64,000 nt of DNA, taken from contig VWPU01012117.1 in the NCBI GenBank assembly GCA_013398955.1, forward strand, positions 1 through 64,000, in the 5' to 3' direction. The position numbers and the translations under genes are program-made. Positions 43,891 through 57,058 of the stretch are shown piece after piece. The stretch is from Callaeas wilsoni (Eukaryota; Chordata; Aves; Passeriformes; Callaeidae). How positions within the stretch are numbered: position 1 is the first letter of the stretch; the number at the start of each line of letters is the position of its first letter. Below the pieces are notes generated by a model. That model did no database searches, was not told where the DNA came from, and saw only the letters and a program-made list of their open reading frames with translations.

Positions 43891-46800
43891 CTGAGAGGAA
43901 AGGTCACGCTACCGAAGAGAACAAAGCAGCCCTCAAAATGCTGTGAGCCACTGAATGTCTGGGATGATTGGTCCACATTTTTATTTCTGATCTATAATGA
44001 GGGCTAAAGTTTGTTCTGAAGGATCTGTTTTGGAATGCAGTGCAGATCCGTGGAGGCTGCTGTGCTGATGACATTACAGGCTGTCTGGTAGCCCTCGCTG
44101 CCTTGCCACATGCTCCTCCCAGCTGCAATTCCATTTTAGCCATTCCTCCGAGCTCTCTAGTGACTATCAGAGCCTGAGGATACAGATGTTAACAGCTCCC
44201 ATCAGTTATGAGCAAAAGCAATTACAAAGAGAAATCAGGTTTCCTCTTCCTGAAAGGCTGACGACTCCTCTCTTCCTAGCTACAGTAATCAGGTGAGACT
44301 GAGTTACCGTTGGAATGCCAGGCTGCTGCTCACGAGTTTCTAAGTGACTCTCACACAGCAGAAGTGTCTCACTGCCTCCAACAATCACGTTTAGGCACTG
44401 AAGGGTGCTATGTTCTTTCACTTTCTTTGATTTCCTTCCACTCACTACCTATTTTATCTCCCCATCTTTGCATTCTATTCTGATTAGAGCTTAGCTTCAA
44501 ATGGACAACAGCCTTGCCACCAGATTACCTTTGCGTGGTGGGATGTGGGTCCTTTTTCAGGTTGAGTAAACTGGACAAAAACTTCAGCCACAGAGAGATA
44601 TCTAACATTGCACAGAGAAATTCCAAGAACTGCTTGTCATCTGTTGGCCTGGGGAACAGACAACCTCCAGACATATTTAAAAAAAATTCTCTTTCAGTAG
44701 AAGAAAAACAGGATTTATAGGATTTAGACTGAGCTAACATACATACATACAATGGAATATTATGCTTGTCAGTCCTCACTCATTTTTTATTAGGCTTATC
44801 TACCATAGCATCCCACTTCTCTCATGGAATATTGTATAAAGTATACTTCATCGAGGATTTTAAAGGTTTTATTATTTCCACCACTTAATTCTGTCTAAGA
44901 TTAGAGGAACAGAAGTCAGCCCACTATATGTACACCAGGAAAATCATATTATCCCACTGGATTTCTAAAGCACTCTTCCAGAATTTTAAGCCAAAGAAAA
45001 GGTGATCTGACTCTATGCTATAATTATCATTCAAAATACACTGTTCAAAAGAAGCACTGGCTAAGGTTCATCTATAAAGTGTAGGAGAATCTTCTAAACA
45101 AAAGGTATTTCATCTGGTTAGTTCAGAAAACAACAAGCAAGCTCTAGAACTATTGGTCAGTCCAGAGTGTGGTTCACAGCCTCTTGAGACAAAACCTTTC
45201 CAGTCTTCTCCGAAGCCTTTCAGCAGAACAAAATTTAAACCTAGATTTTGCTATTTGACACCTTTCATTGTTCCGTGTAAGTTTGCATTCCTCTGACGAA
45301 ATACAAGCCAAACCATCCATTTCACGTCTAACTGATTGCTACTTGTGCACTTTTATTAGAGATCGTGGAGCCTTACACCGTGTGGCAGTTAATACAGCCA
45401 GCATTTCATAAAGAACTGGAGCCTGTCCTTCCCCTTCCTCGTTCACACTGTCTACATTCTGTCTATTTTGGAATGTTTTTGTAGGTCCTAAGCCCGATTG
45501 GACTCTGTTGATATTAACCCACAAAGCTGAAAGTATTAATGGCAAAGGTTACAAGAAGAGTATCTCATAATTCTTACTCAGAAGGATCTTGAGGTTAGAC
45601 TCAAGTTCATGGTTATTACACCATGTATACCATTACCATTTTGTCCAGTATTACAACTACGTATTTTTAGAAAATAATCATAACTAAGATTAGTTAACCA
45701 AATATATTTCACACCTTCCACTAACTAGGATCTTGTTCTACACCAAAAAAAACCCCAAAACCCTCTTGAAGTTTTACACATTTCCGAAAGAAGAGGTCTC
45801 TTCCAACCTTGATGATTGTATTACTGTATGACTGTAAGAGTGCTCTTCCTGTTAACTGTTACTCAAGTATCAAATTAATATAGATATTAATTTTGTTAAT
45901 ATGATACTTAACTTATGAAAAGGAAAGCAGAAATAGGAAAACTATTTCACTTACATCAAGGAAACTAGAACTGACAATAAAAAGGAAGCCCCAAATACAC
46001 AGCCATTAAAAGCTTACAGAAAGGAAAAGAGAATAAAATCAGCACTCATTGCCCTTAAAGTGATTCTCTGCTTGGGCCCTCAGCCCAAAGCAGAGCTTGC
46101 AGCCCGGCCAGCCTGAGGTCAGCGCCCAGCGTGACTCAGGGCAGAGCGAGCAGCACTGAGAGCCTGGCACGGTTCCACAGCTCCCCAGGCCTGGGCTGTG
46201 CCGCCCTGTGCCCGCAGCCCTGCAGCTCTGCGGCTCTGCCCACAGCCCTGCAGCTCTGCCCACAGCCCTGCGGCTCTGCCCGCAGCCCTGCAGCTCTGCC
46301 CCTGGCCCTGCGGCTCTGCCCACAGCCCTGCAGCTCTGCCCACAGCCCTGCAGCTCTGCCCATGGCCCTGCAGCTCTGCCCACAGCCCTGCGGCTCTGCC
46401 CACAGCCCTGCGGCTCTGCCCCTGGCCCTGCGGCTCTGCCCGCAGCCCTGCAGCTCTGCCCGCAGCTCTGCCCCTGGCCCTGCAGCTCTGCCCCTGGCCC
46501 TGCAGCTCTGCCCGCAGCTCTGCCCACGGCCCTGCAGCTCTGCCCATGGCCCTGCAGCTCTGCCCGCAGCTCTGCAGCTCTGCCCCTGGCCCTGCAGCCC
46601 TGCCCACGGCCCTGCAGCTCTGCCCGCAGCTCTGCCCATGGCCCTGCAGCTCTGCCCCTGGCCCTGCAGCTCTGCCCGCAGCTCTGCCCACGGCCCTGCA
46701 GCTCTGCCCATGGCCCTGCAGCTCTGCCCGCAGCTCTGCAGCTCTGCCCCTGGCCCTGCAGCCCTGCCCCCGGCCCTGCAGCTCTGCCCGCAGCTCTGCC

Positions 46801-49800
46801 CCGGCCCTGCAGCCCTGCCCACGGCCCTGCAGCTCTGCCCATGGCCCTGAAGCTCTGCCCGCAGCTCTGCCCATGGCCCTGCAGCTCTGCCCGCAGCTCT
46901 GCCCACGGCCCCGCAGCCCTGTGCCCGCCCTGCAGCCCTGCCCACAGCGCTGCAGCTCTGCCTGCAGCTCTGCCTGCAGCTCTGCCCACAGCCCTGCAGC
47001 TCTGCCCACAGCGCTGCTGCCCTGTGCCCGCCCTGCAGCTCTGCCCGCAGCTCTGCCCCGGCCTTGCAGCTCTGTCCCCGGCTCTGCCCCGGCCCTGCAG
47101 CGCTGCCGCGAGCCGCTGCTCTCGGAAAGCGCCGAGCCGTGCCTGAGAGCAGCGGCCCGCCCGGGGCCGGCTCCGTGCCGAGCTCCTGGCAGCCCCTCGC
47201 AGACGGAGCGCTGCCTGCCCTTGCCGGGCCGCTGCCGCCTCTCCCAGCCGGCGGCATTGGCTGCCTGCAAAGGGGCAGGGGCTCTCCGTGCCCCTCCGAT
47301 GCCATCGCCCTGGAGAAGCAGCAGTGAGACTGAGGCTAGACGTGCTTTAAGTTAAATTGCTTCTTGCTTTTACCAACCATAAAATGAGGCATCCAGTTTT
47401 TCAAAGCATCACTATAGATAGTCCCTAGATTGGTCTTAAAATCTGATTTTTACACACAAACAACACAATGAATCTATCCCCTTGTACTATTTGGGGTCTA
47501 CTTCTGTCTTCCAGATCTGAAATCTCACAGATCTCAACATACCTGAAGTTATCCTTTCTTAAGCAAGGGTTTTCCCCTTCCTGTCTACCTGTAAGTAGAA
47601 ACTTCTACCTATATTCCCTTCGACAAAACTGCTTACAAGCTGACCCTTGCTAGATATGCAATAATTAGGTGAGAAACGTGGCATATCCTTACAATTCTTG
47701 CACACTTGCTAACAGCATGGTGAGGCAGTGAGTCACTACATAGCACTGGACGGTTTCAGGCACGGCAACTCCCATTGCCATATTACCTATATATTCCTAT
47801 GCAAATCCTAATAGCACATCACTTAATCATAGTCTGTCAATCAAAACAACCTCTTAGATCTTTTATTTTTCTACTGGAAGAACCTTACATCAAAATTAGC
47901 ACTGACAGTGGTACAATTATGCATACACACATTAGATAATCAAATAAAACCCCTTGGGTAGTCTGTACTGACAGGCTGCGATGACTGGCCTACTTCTTAG
48001 ATTGACAAATCCTATAACCTAATGCTTCTACGATCTTAACTTCTCCCTTTGGGTCCACTAAATTATTGACTGCTGCTCTCTGTACAGCAGGATTTGGTGG
48101 AGAAAGTGCAGGGACAACTGGTTTTAATAGAAAAGAGCGAACACATGAACACCGAGCCAGGACCTCCAAAGACATCTAAAGAGGCACCTCGGGGAGCAGG
48201 GCCTGGTCCAGCTGCCCACTACATCCGCTATCTTCCTGATCCTAAAGAGGCTCTACCCACCCAAAACACAAACACTTAACAAATCACGAATGCAATACTT
48301 GAGAAAAAAGCTATGAAATGACACACACTCGTCACCTAGTGATCCAGTGAAGAGCAAATTTAAAATACATTTCTTTTTATTTCCAGAGTGGCACTACTGC
48401 TTCTGTAAACTCAAAGGAGAATCGCAAACTATGACAATATTCAAACCAAAGACTAAGATCAGGTTTCAGCTGCCTTTTTAGTACACTCTAGATATAAATT
48501 GTTTCTTGACTTTGGAAAAAGTTAAATAACTTAAAGAAGCAGCAACACCAGCATTCCTAACAGTCTGAAAACCTTATGCTTCAAACAACAGAAGTATTGT
48601 TACTGATTGCCATGATGTTATAGTTGCATGACTTGGCAGGAAATCCATGCAGTTTCCAGGACTCAAACTGAGGTGCTGCGAGAGAAGTATTGTGGATTGA
48701 ATTCTTTCTCCTCAGCTGAAAAGAGAAAAAACAGTCAAAATATACACAGCCCCCAAACATACAGCAGGTCACTTGCAAGTCAAGAAATTACCAGTGTAAT
48801 AATTAAAAGAAAAGCCGCAGAAGTTACAACAAAATCCTGAAGTTTCTCTGTAGTTTCAAATCTGGAAGTTAAGGGTGAGATTTGAGACAGACATGCAGAT
48901 GTCCTTTCTAGCACAGGAAATTGGGAAGATTCCAAGTTTTTATTTAGCAAATTTCACAATTATTGCAATGGTCCAAGAACTTGTGGGAAACGTCATCCTC
49001 TTGTGCTGTCTGTAGTTTTGCCATTTTCTTTATTGACATAGGATTTGTTTTATGGTTTTGAAAAGCAGTTTTGCAGTCCAGGGGTCTATATTGTCAACTC
49101 CTTAATACCCTCTGACCTGACTACTTCTGCACTGTTACCTGGAGCTGCAAGGCTGACCTGCTCCATGGGTTCTCTTTCAATCCAGTGGGTTAAATTTCTT
49201 CTTAAAAGGAAAGAGCAGGAACCTTAATTTGCATTAGCAGCAGTAATGCACACAAGATGTTACAGTAAACAATATTACAACATATTTAGTGATACTGCGG
49301 GATACCACTAGTTTGAGTTCTTTTCCAATTGTAAATATCCCCACAGAAGTGCAACACAGAAAAAAAGTTACTGTTTTTTTTCATATAACCCTTTTGACAG
49401 GTTGTCTTTCAAGATTTCAATCTGTATCCCATGGGCTTTTCTTTGACACGAAGAAATTTGTCACCTTTAACATCAGGATAAAGGAACAACAGAACGGAAA
49501 AACAGACAGTCTGATCCAGAAAGCCAGGAACAGATTCCTGTATCAGTTGATGCACTTTACTCAGTCCTTTCTTATAGAGGGGTTAGGTCCCAGAAAAAGA
49601 AAAATTAAGATTCATTGCATCTAACCATATCTCAGACTTTTATGTGCTTCTTCTATTATTTAAAACTCAGTGCAGTCTTATTTAGTTGGCTCCCTCCACA
49701 GGGATATCCCTCCCTCAGCTCCCATCCATAGCAGAGATTTGCATTCCTGCTGCATGCCTATGTTTAATTTTGGACATATGCACTCATTCCAATGAGGGAT

Positions 49801-52387
49801 AAAACCCCTGGGTGCCTAGACTGATCTGATAAAGTCCCATGAATGCACAACTGCAGGCAAACTCTAAGCATGTTTGCTTATTTCCCACAACAGGTTCTGT
49901 CCACTGAAACATGGCTTGAAATTAAAGGGCAAGCAAAAAACTTAATAAAGGGGAAGGAAAGAGAAGGGAGATGAAAACAAATTTCTTTAACCATCATCTT
50001 TGTCACTCTCCAGACTGTTCCTGTTTAATCTTGCCTTGAGGTACTCCTTGTAGAGGTGACGTGGAAGAACATCATACAGGGGTATGAACACTTGTTCACA
50101 CACATACAGTTCTGATGGAAGAACAGGGTTATTTCCTGGGCTGCTTCACTCAGTGGTAGGATCATCCAGTACCTCTTCCTTCTCCAGACCTCCCAACAAG
50201 GCTTTACTTGAGTATCCTGCTTAATTTAGTCTTAAATGTGTGAAATTCGCCTGTCTGCATTGTTTTAAAAGATCAGGTAAAAGTATTGCAAAGTCTTTGG
50301 AAATGAAAAATAGAAACAACTACTCCCTTTCTGCCCATCCTTGCCAGTCCTGGGATTTACAGGAGGGGCTAAGTTGGGCCGTGTGAGATCCATGAAGTGG
50401 CAGTCAGAGGAATTGTATTCTGTCTGTCCTTATCAGAGAATGACTACTGGTTGGTATTTCTCCCTCAGATTGAACCCTGGATTTTATTAGCTACCAAATC
50501 AACCCGGCAGCTCAGTGGGAAAGTCACCCTGAATTACCTTCCTGAAGATTTTCTGGATTTCAAATTCTCCACGACATGATAAAAAATAGAGCTATTTTGG
50601 GAAACATATGAGATGCTTTTTACTTGGCACTATTGCATGAGGCTATCATTAATGCCAGACAAATCCAAAAAGGCAATCAAGTTTAGTCTAGCAAGGCAGA
50701 GGGTTACATTCTTGATTACAAAGTAGGAAATTAAAAGTTATCAAAACCAAAACAACAAGTAAGACACAGAACATATTTGAAACCGTTCAATTCTCCCAGC
50801 TGTCTCAAGACTTCTCTGAGTCATGTCCCTGGAGCAGATATGGGAGAAGACGGGATTTGGTACAACTACATTACAAATTCTGACTTTAAGAAATAACTTG
50901 ACATTATTGTGAAAACAGAAACTCAAGTTTGAGGTGGCTGAGGTGGCTCAGAGCTGAAGATATCACTCTCTTTACTTCATACAACATCCATTTCCTCTCC
51001 CTCATTTTTGGTCCCATCTTGAATGACATTAACATTTTCTCTGCCTGGGTGATTTTCTGACTTTATAGAGTGTTTTTGTACATTCTTTTAGCTTAAGCAA
51101 TCTTCAAGAAGGATAATATTCTTCCAGGCTCATACAGCACTTGAAGTCATGTCTCTATACCTGCTCTTTAACTGAACACACTTTAATATGTCATTTTATC
51201 TTCAGAGGGTCACTACACAACATTAATCATACAGATGATATACTTGGCTGTGAATGTGTGTTCCCTCCCTAACATTTAAGGGAATATGCCTTCAAAGAAG
51301 GTGTGTCCCACTTTCCCCTAACACAGAATGGCTGAGGCTGGAAGGGAGATCTGGTTTATCTGGTCCAAACCCTCTGTTCCAGCAGGGCCATCTCTTCTCC
51401 TCTGGAGGGAAAGGAGAAACATCTCCATCTTTGGAATTTTCAGGACTTTGCTGTGGCTGATCTGATCTAATGACAACAATTGTCCTTCTTCACATTAGAG
51501 GTTGGGCCAGAAGTACTTTCCATCTGTATCTCTAATCCCATAAATATGAGTATGCTTCATTCAGTGAAAGATTTTAATTTTTCTCTGGATCAAAAAGTCC
51601 CCCCTATCCAGCAAGTCAAAGATCACTGCTGTCAAGTACCTTATGGCACGGGTTTCACTTCCACTTTGCAGTTCTGCATCCACTACTGGCACTGCCACAA
51701 GCCCAATGTTTCGGAGGCTGCCACACTGGAACATTCACAGCTCTGTGTTTTTAATGCTACCGTGGCTTGGTTCATTAACTACACCACTTGAACCTTGTCT
51801 TCCTTTCATGAAATATTTACAGCTCTTTGGTAATATTTTGTGCATCTGTTTTTTCCCCTCATTCATCTAAAAGCCATTACCAATGTTTTCATAATAAGGG
51901 ACTGTTTCACTGAACAAAGATAACAGTAGCTAAGTCAAGAACAACATGAACAAATTAAAATTGAAAAAGGAAGTAAAGCAATTTAGAATTCAACAATACA
52001 GTATACACAGCCACAATATTAATTATTCCCTGCTAAGACTAAATAATATTGAAGTGTATTATTCTATTCTATTCTTCAAGGCCGATCTTATATTAAGTGA
52101 ACTGAAGTTAAATAAGTATATTCCAGTCACCTAAAGTAGCACTATCAACTTTTATTAGAAACTGGGGATAGGTCTGCTTTTTAAAATTAGCATCTACAAT
52201 AAAGCTTCTATTTGAAAATGATAGAAATAAATTTTGATTTGTCATTGAAAGCTATACAACCAGTTGCTTTTTCCTTATTCACAGGTTAAGTCTGTACCTG
52301 GAAAAGTCACGTCCCGCCTTGTGTTAGCATTCCCCACGATGGCTGGCAGTTCCCTAATTCCAGCAGGATGCAGCCACCACTGAAGCT
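43655..52387 (-). CDS. Unidentified multi-exon gene, C-terminal part, RGS-like
   Basis: Five exon-like segments (52298-52387, 49992-50111, 48019-48117, 45377-45526, 43655-43890) join on this strand into 230 residues and a stop. Every junction falls after the first base of a codon, and each acceptor has a pyrimidine tract. Donors after 52298 (GTACAG) and 45377 (GTAAGG) are good; those at 49992 (GTTAAA) and 48019 (GTTATA) are weak and were chosen with the frame in view. The second exon (LYVCEQVFIPLYDVLPRHLY then KEYLKARL) resembles the last helices of an RGS box, as in RGS22-type proteins. The rest is helical, with a Ser/Gln-rich C-terminus. The gene would start right of this span. Function is unknown; it is not a neighbour I expect from the human order. 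Confidence 0.55.
45377..45526 (-). CDS. Unidentified gene, fourth exon
   Basis: Acceptor GCCATTAATACTTTCAG, donor GTAAGG. It encodes 49 full codons, LWVNINRVQSGLGPTKTFQN to APVLYEMLAVLTATR. The middle is acidic and polar; the end is a hydrophobic helix that runs on into the last exon. Confidence 0.5.
45791..45838 (+). mobile_element. CR1 LINE 3' end fragment
   Basis: AAGAGGTCTCTTCCAACCTT then GATGATTGTATTACTGTATG matches the end of avian CR1 (CTCTTCCAACC followed by GATTCTGTGATTCTGT-like repeats). It is diverged and about 50 bases long. Confidence 0.8.
46205..47105 (+). repeat. 20-bp GC-rich minisatellite, about 45 units
   Basis: Units of the type CACAGCCCTGCAGCTCTGCC alternate with variants (CCTGGCCCTGC, CATGGCCCTGC) and shortened 12-base units (CGCAGCTCTGCC). 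It lies inside the intron between the third and fourth exons of the minus-strand gene. Because 20 is not a multiple of three it gives several long open frames on both strands; these are not genes. There are no unique spacers, so it is not a CRISPR array. Confidence 0.95.
48019..48117 (-). CDS. Unidentified gene, third exon
   Basis: Acceptor GCTCTTTTCTATTAAAACCAG. It encodes VPALSPPNPAVQRAAVNNLV then DPKGEVKIVEAL and one base. The donor GTTATA is weak. Confidence 0.5.
49992..50111 (-). CDS. Unidentified gene, RGS-like exon
   Basis: Acceptor CCCTGTTCTTCCATCAG. It encodes 39 full codons, LYVCEQVFIPLYDVLPRHLY then KEYLKARLNRNSLESDKDD. Spacing of aromatic and basic residues matches the end of RGS boxes (…SYRRFLKSRF in RGS4). 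If the weak donor is not used, the frame stops two codons later, so this could also be an alternative last exon. Confidence 0.55.
51321..51395 (-). mobile_element. CR1 LINE 3' region fragment
   Basis: ACAGAATGGCTGAGGCTGGA then AGGGAGATCTGG and TCTGGTCCAAACCCTCTGTT follow the reverse complement of CR1 (GAATGG…GGTTGGAAGGGACCT…TCCAACCCCC). It sits in an intron of the minus-strand gene. Confidence 0.85.
52298..52387 (-). CDS. Unidentified gene, first confirmed exon
   Basis: Acceptor GCTTCGGTGTGCAG, donor G|GTACAG, 29 full codons reading LQWWLHPAGIRELPAIVGNA then NTRRDVTFP. The tryptophan pair and proline ends look protein-like. Confidence 0.5.
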
Positions 52388-55207
52388 CTGCACACCGAAG
52401 CACTTAGACTAACCCTGTGGCAGGTTATCATGCAGATCTTTGGCCTGGGATGGATTTGTATTCAAGGGGAGCCAGTAGAGACAATACTAACCAGAATCCA
52501 AGTGTTCCTTGGAATCATGTGTTCATGGAAGGCAAACTTTACATGAGTTTTCATAGTGCTTCCATTTGATGATGAAAACTTGTTTTTGTAGGCATACAGA
52601 TATAGAGTGCAGAAAAACCACAAATCTTTGTCATATCAATTGGCAGAGGAAATCTAAAGCTATTTATTAGTTTATTAATGAAGGAGAACATAAATCTGAA
52701 GTTTTAAAGTATTTCTCTTTTATATTTCCTAACCTAAGTATCTGCATGAACAGGTTCAATACAGCAGTTTTATACTGAATGAACCTGTCAGGAGACAGAA
52801 AGACTAATTAATAATTTGATCTACTGATCTTCTAATCATTAAAAAAATCTTTAGTTACATACTAAAAAAGTAACCAAATTCTTGTGGATACATAGCAGTT
52901 CCACTTTGGATAGTCCAGATGCACTGGATGCACACTAGCGGGTGGATTTTAAGTTATATCTGAGAAGCAATTTAGCTACTGGCTGTAATATGAGAACTAT
53001 CTGCTCCAACTCCATGCTAGGAGACAGACAGCAGCAAGACTCATCATTTCCTCAGTGGAGGTGGAACAGCAGTGATGGGAGAAACGGCTGAAGAGTGCGC
53101 GGGGGGAGATGGTGTAAAGAAAGGGGTGGATCACTGTTCTGATAAGGAAGAGAACATTCTTGCTTGCTCAATGAAAATGATTACACTTAATGTATGCCAC
53201 TAATCCTCCCACATGCCCTGAAGACCTAAGTGAGCCTATGCACATTGTTCTCTGATGTTTTTGATGGCAACTAATTAATCTTAATGAGAGGGAGTGCTGA
53301 CTTCAGGGGTTTTATCTCACTGCACTGCAATTTATTTTCATTGGCATCTGGTTGACTTTTCCTTTACAACATGCAGCTTATGAATGTCTGAGTTATTTTG
53401 TCAATGCAATCGCAAAGATTGATACATCTATATTTAAAGCAGTATGTTTTTTAAAACTGGAGGTCAGAGTCCCATTTAAGTACCAAGCCCACAGTGATTT
53501 ATTGAAGGGTTTATTATGTTCACAATTACAAGTGCAGTTGCTTTTGGAGCTTTTTCTCTGGCCTCCACTCTCAGTTTCTACTTGGATACTCTTGCACATC
53601 CTCCACTCACTATTCCCTGAAGGCTTTGGTATCCAAACCACTGCTGCCTTCTTATGTCTTGCTCAACAACAGCAACAGAGGGTCAGTGGCAAAGGAATAT
53701 GGCAGAGAAATGAGTCACCACTAAGTAGTTCATTAAACCACATATCATATGGAAGAAGTTACTGCATATGAAATATGTTGACTTGATTCCACTAATCAAA
53801 TAATAAAATTCTACTTGGATGATAAAATTTGCAAGATAAGAAATGCAGAAATGAAAAAGTAATTTACTATGTTGATGAAAGCAAACCCACCCATTCCTGT
53901 CAGCTCCTAGATTTAAGTGTTCTGTTAAAACCAAATTTTTAATTTGAGTGTTTAAAAGTAAAAATAACATATAGAAGCAGTTTGCGAAATTTAGAAATAC
54001 TTTTTATAGGAGAAGAAAGCATGGTGGGTGTGACAGAACTAATATATTCTAAGATGCTGTCACAGGACCTGGTCTGTGCATTTGCACAGACAATACAATA
54101 TCTGGGTGATTTCTGGGAACAACTGCATTTATTTTAAACTACATTTAGTTCCATCACGGCTTCTTTCTACTGTAGAATATAAAATTATTTCTATTTCTAT
54201 TTCAGTTTCCTGCTTAAGTCAGATAAAAAATTTAAATGTTTTGGTAGCAACCGTGGCACCTCTGGAGACATTTCCCATGGGGAGTATTATAAGCTTCCAT
54301 ATTCCTGCTTATGCAGGAAAGTGGGGACTGTCTAAACAGGAGATACTGCTAAAAAGACAAACTTCTTTCACCAGGCTGGAAAGCAGGAATGACTTGTCTG
54401 AAAACTCAGTAGTGGGGATGCCTTGTTAGATGACTGCTGGATCAGAGCACATCCACAGTGTTTCCAAGTTTCCATGAAATCCTCTCCCCCCAAAAAAACC
54501 CACCAAAACCCAGTAAACAGCCAAACAAAAACATAAACCAAATCCCCTCAGCCAAATTCTGGTTTGATTTTCAAGGCTGCTCTGCAATGGAGACTAGTTA
54601 CTGCTAATTTATCTTTTATTTCCCTCCATTTCTTAGACCATCTGAACATTGATCAGTGGTTTCATGTTAGCTTATTGAAATCTGTTAATGATCTCAACTG
54701 GCCCAGTCTGAGCACTCTGAATAACCAGCCCAGGCCACAGCATTGCCATAAAACAGAAATATGGGTTGAGATGCAGCATTAGCAGTGCAGTTGGAACCTG
54801 AATGCATTCAGGTTCTACAATAGGCTATTAATAATTTTCTTATGGTTCTTTGCCACTGATCTCCTCTTGAAAAGTGATGATGAAATTTTAGAATTACTCA
54901 GGCCCTACTTCGAAACACAACATCAAGAGTTTCTCAACACATCCCATACATGAGCATAATGAACTTAAACTATTCACTGGCTGGTCGACTTACAACAATA
55001 AACAGAAACATGAATCCAAGTTCAAAACCTCAGTTATTTTGCTCTTATTTCCTTAAGTACACATGAAGACAGAGCATTTCATATGTGTTCTTAAAAGCCA
55101 TGAGCTATTTGCATTTTAAACTGCAGAGCTTGAAGAAACTTGTGTTATAGGAACTTTACTAACTAAAAAATTCAGAACAGAAGAATTGTGAAAATTCCCA
55201 AACTTAC
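52388..55207. other. Intron or intergenic, nothing recognised
   Basis: Open frames on both strands (for example 53352-53771 + and 53393-53641 -) have no splice context or family pattern that I can support. Confidence 0.5.
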
Positions 55208-55261
55208 CTAGGCACATTGTCCAGAAGTATTGCAAGGTAAGAGAATTAAAAACCCCATAAG
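55208..55261 (-). CDS. Possible upstream exon of the minus-strand gene
   Basis: The donor CTAG|GTAAGT is excellent and 17 codons (YGVFNSLTLQYFWTMCL) are in the same phase as the exon at 52387. The acceptor (GCAGAAAAGTAG) lacks a pyrimidine tract, so the exon is uncertain. Confidence 0.25.
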   Translation of the reverse strand, partial: LMGFLILLPCNTSGQCA

Positions 55262-57058
55262 CTACTTTTCTGCTCTAGTCCATTCTAGATTTACCTAACA
55301 TTCAGAAGATCTTCCTGCTGCTCTCCACAAGATACTCAAAAAGGCAAATGAGAGCATTCAGTACCTTGGGAAAGCACGCTGCTAGATTAGTCACATTTAC
55401 TTAATTAATTTTCATCATTAACAAGCATACGTCTTATTTGTGATTTACGGAAATCCCATTTATAACATACATTTCTACACAGGCTTGCTTGCTTTTGCAA
55501 ACTTAGATAGCTTAGATGTTGTAAGATTTCTGACGTTATAAAGAGAACTCCCCCACCTGATATATCTTGCCAGTGTTTTTAACAATGCAAGATAAAACCC
55601 TAAAAGATATTAAAATCACTGACTCCATCAGTGCTCGAGTATACTTCTATCCCTGCACTTGCTCATGTTTCCTGTAGATGCTAATGACATTGATTTCATG
55701 ACTCACTGGCACTGTGGCAGAAAGTTATCAAAATTTAAATAAACTTCCCACAGAAATACTCCCTATCTGTAACAGGAGAGGCAAGCAAGCAACCGGGTTA
55801 AAACCTGAGGTGAGCTGCCACAGCTTCCCACCAACCATGGAAGGTCTCATAAAATTCAGCTACATTTACCCACCTCTAGCGGCATCAATACACTGTCAAG
55901 GCATGTGAAACAGTCCAAATTCTTGTGTGGGATTATGTGATTATGTGACTTTCCCCGTTATTTGCCAATTTTCTCCTTTTACTCTACTTATGATTGTTTG
56001 CACAAAGTTGCACTTTTTCAGAAAAACTTCAGCTGACAGAAGGCTGCACTTATGGCTAAAATATCAGACTAAAGAGTGGGAGTTACTGCCCAGCCCGCAG
56101 TACTGTTCAGTGCCTGGACTCTGTGTATCCTTACCTGACACACTGGAAAATAACTTCCTTCTCAGAGGGATTGGTTTCTAATGGTTAAGGCTCTCTTGAA
56201 CTCTGCTTTATTCACAGATGTTTCTCAGTGGTATCATGTGACAACCGTGCACATGCAGTTCTGTTATTTAGATTTCTCCCCCTCTTTTTTCCCCTCTCAG
56301 CAATACTGGCTTGGCTTTCCCTGTTCTGGAGTGCTGGCTGTAGAGGGAACTGGGATAGGCTGTTTTTAACAAGCAGCACATTCTGTTTTAAACCCTTTTG
56401 CACGGAATCCAAATCCTTGAATGTTTTCCAGAAATCTGAAGTGTGTTGACTTCTATACTCAGAATAATAAACACAACTGTGCTTGTCTAACTAAAAAGAA
56501 GTGGAAGTGCAGTTCTGTGACCCATTCAGGATAGAGCAGTCCAAATGCATTCACCCTGCCCACACTCTCAGTATCACTGGGTATCAACTCAGTATCAGCT
56601 GGGTTTCTCTGGGTGGGAGTGGTGGGGGTTTGGTGGGAGTGTTGTTATTTGATTTGTACTTATTTTTATTAAGTAGTTCCTTGGAGTAGCGGCCAAGATT
56701 TCAAATAGCTCCCATAACATAGCTGACTAATAATCAAGGTGCTGCTCAGTTTCTGCCATTGAATTGGGCAATTCCTTGAGCAGGGCATTACCCTATGCTA
56801 TCAACAAACTGAGTATGCCACTTTGCATCAGCAGCAGACAGCCTGGGAAAACACTGCTTGACTGGCATTGCAATTCTTTAACTAAAAAAAAAAAAAAGCC
56901 TTCAAACTCTAAAGCCTCTAGGGATGTTAAGCTTAGCTAAAAATCTAAATGTTAAATTCCACCCAAGTGGAATGCACAGCTGTGCCCAAGTTAGGCAGTG
57001 TAGAGTCGACTGTGATATCATAGAAAGCCAGTAATGCCAGCTCAGAGGGAGGAATTAC

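Noticed and set aside
46205..47105. CRISPR-like appearance of regular short repeats
   Set aside because: There are no unique spacers and the host DNA is vertebrate; it is a plain minisatellite.
46039..47355. Several open frames of 240-390 codons on both strands with Gln/Gly/Ala or Cys/Ser/Pro repeats
   Set aside because: All are products of the 20-bp minisatellite; the same DNA is open in several frames at once.
51480..51791. 103-codon + strand frame next to the CR1 fragment, considered as a retroviral or CR1 coding remnant
   Set aside because: No catalytic or structural motif of such proteins could be seen, and there is no flanking terminal repeat.
53393..53641. Minus-strand frame reading IPKPSGNSEWRMCKSIQVET
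   Set aside because: It looks protein-like, but no splice pair or phase link to the minus-strand gene could be made.
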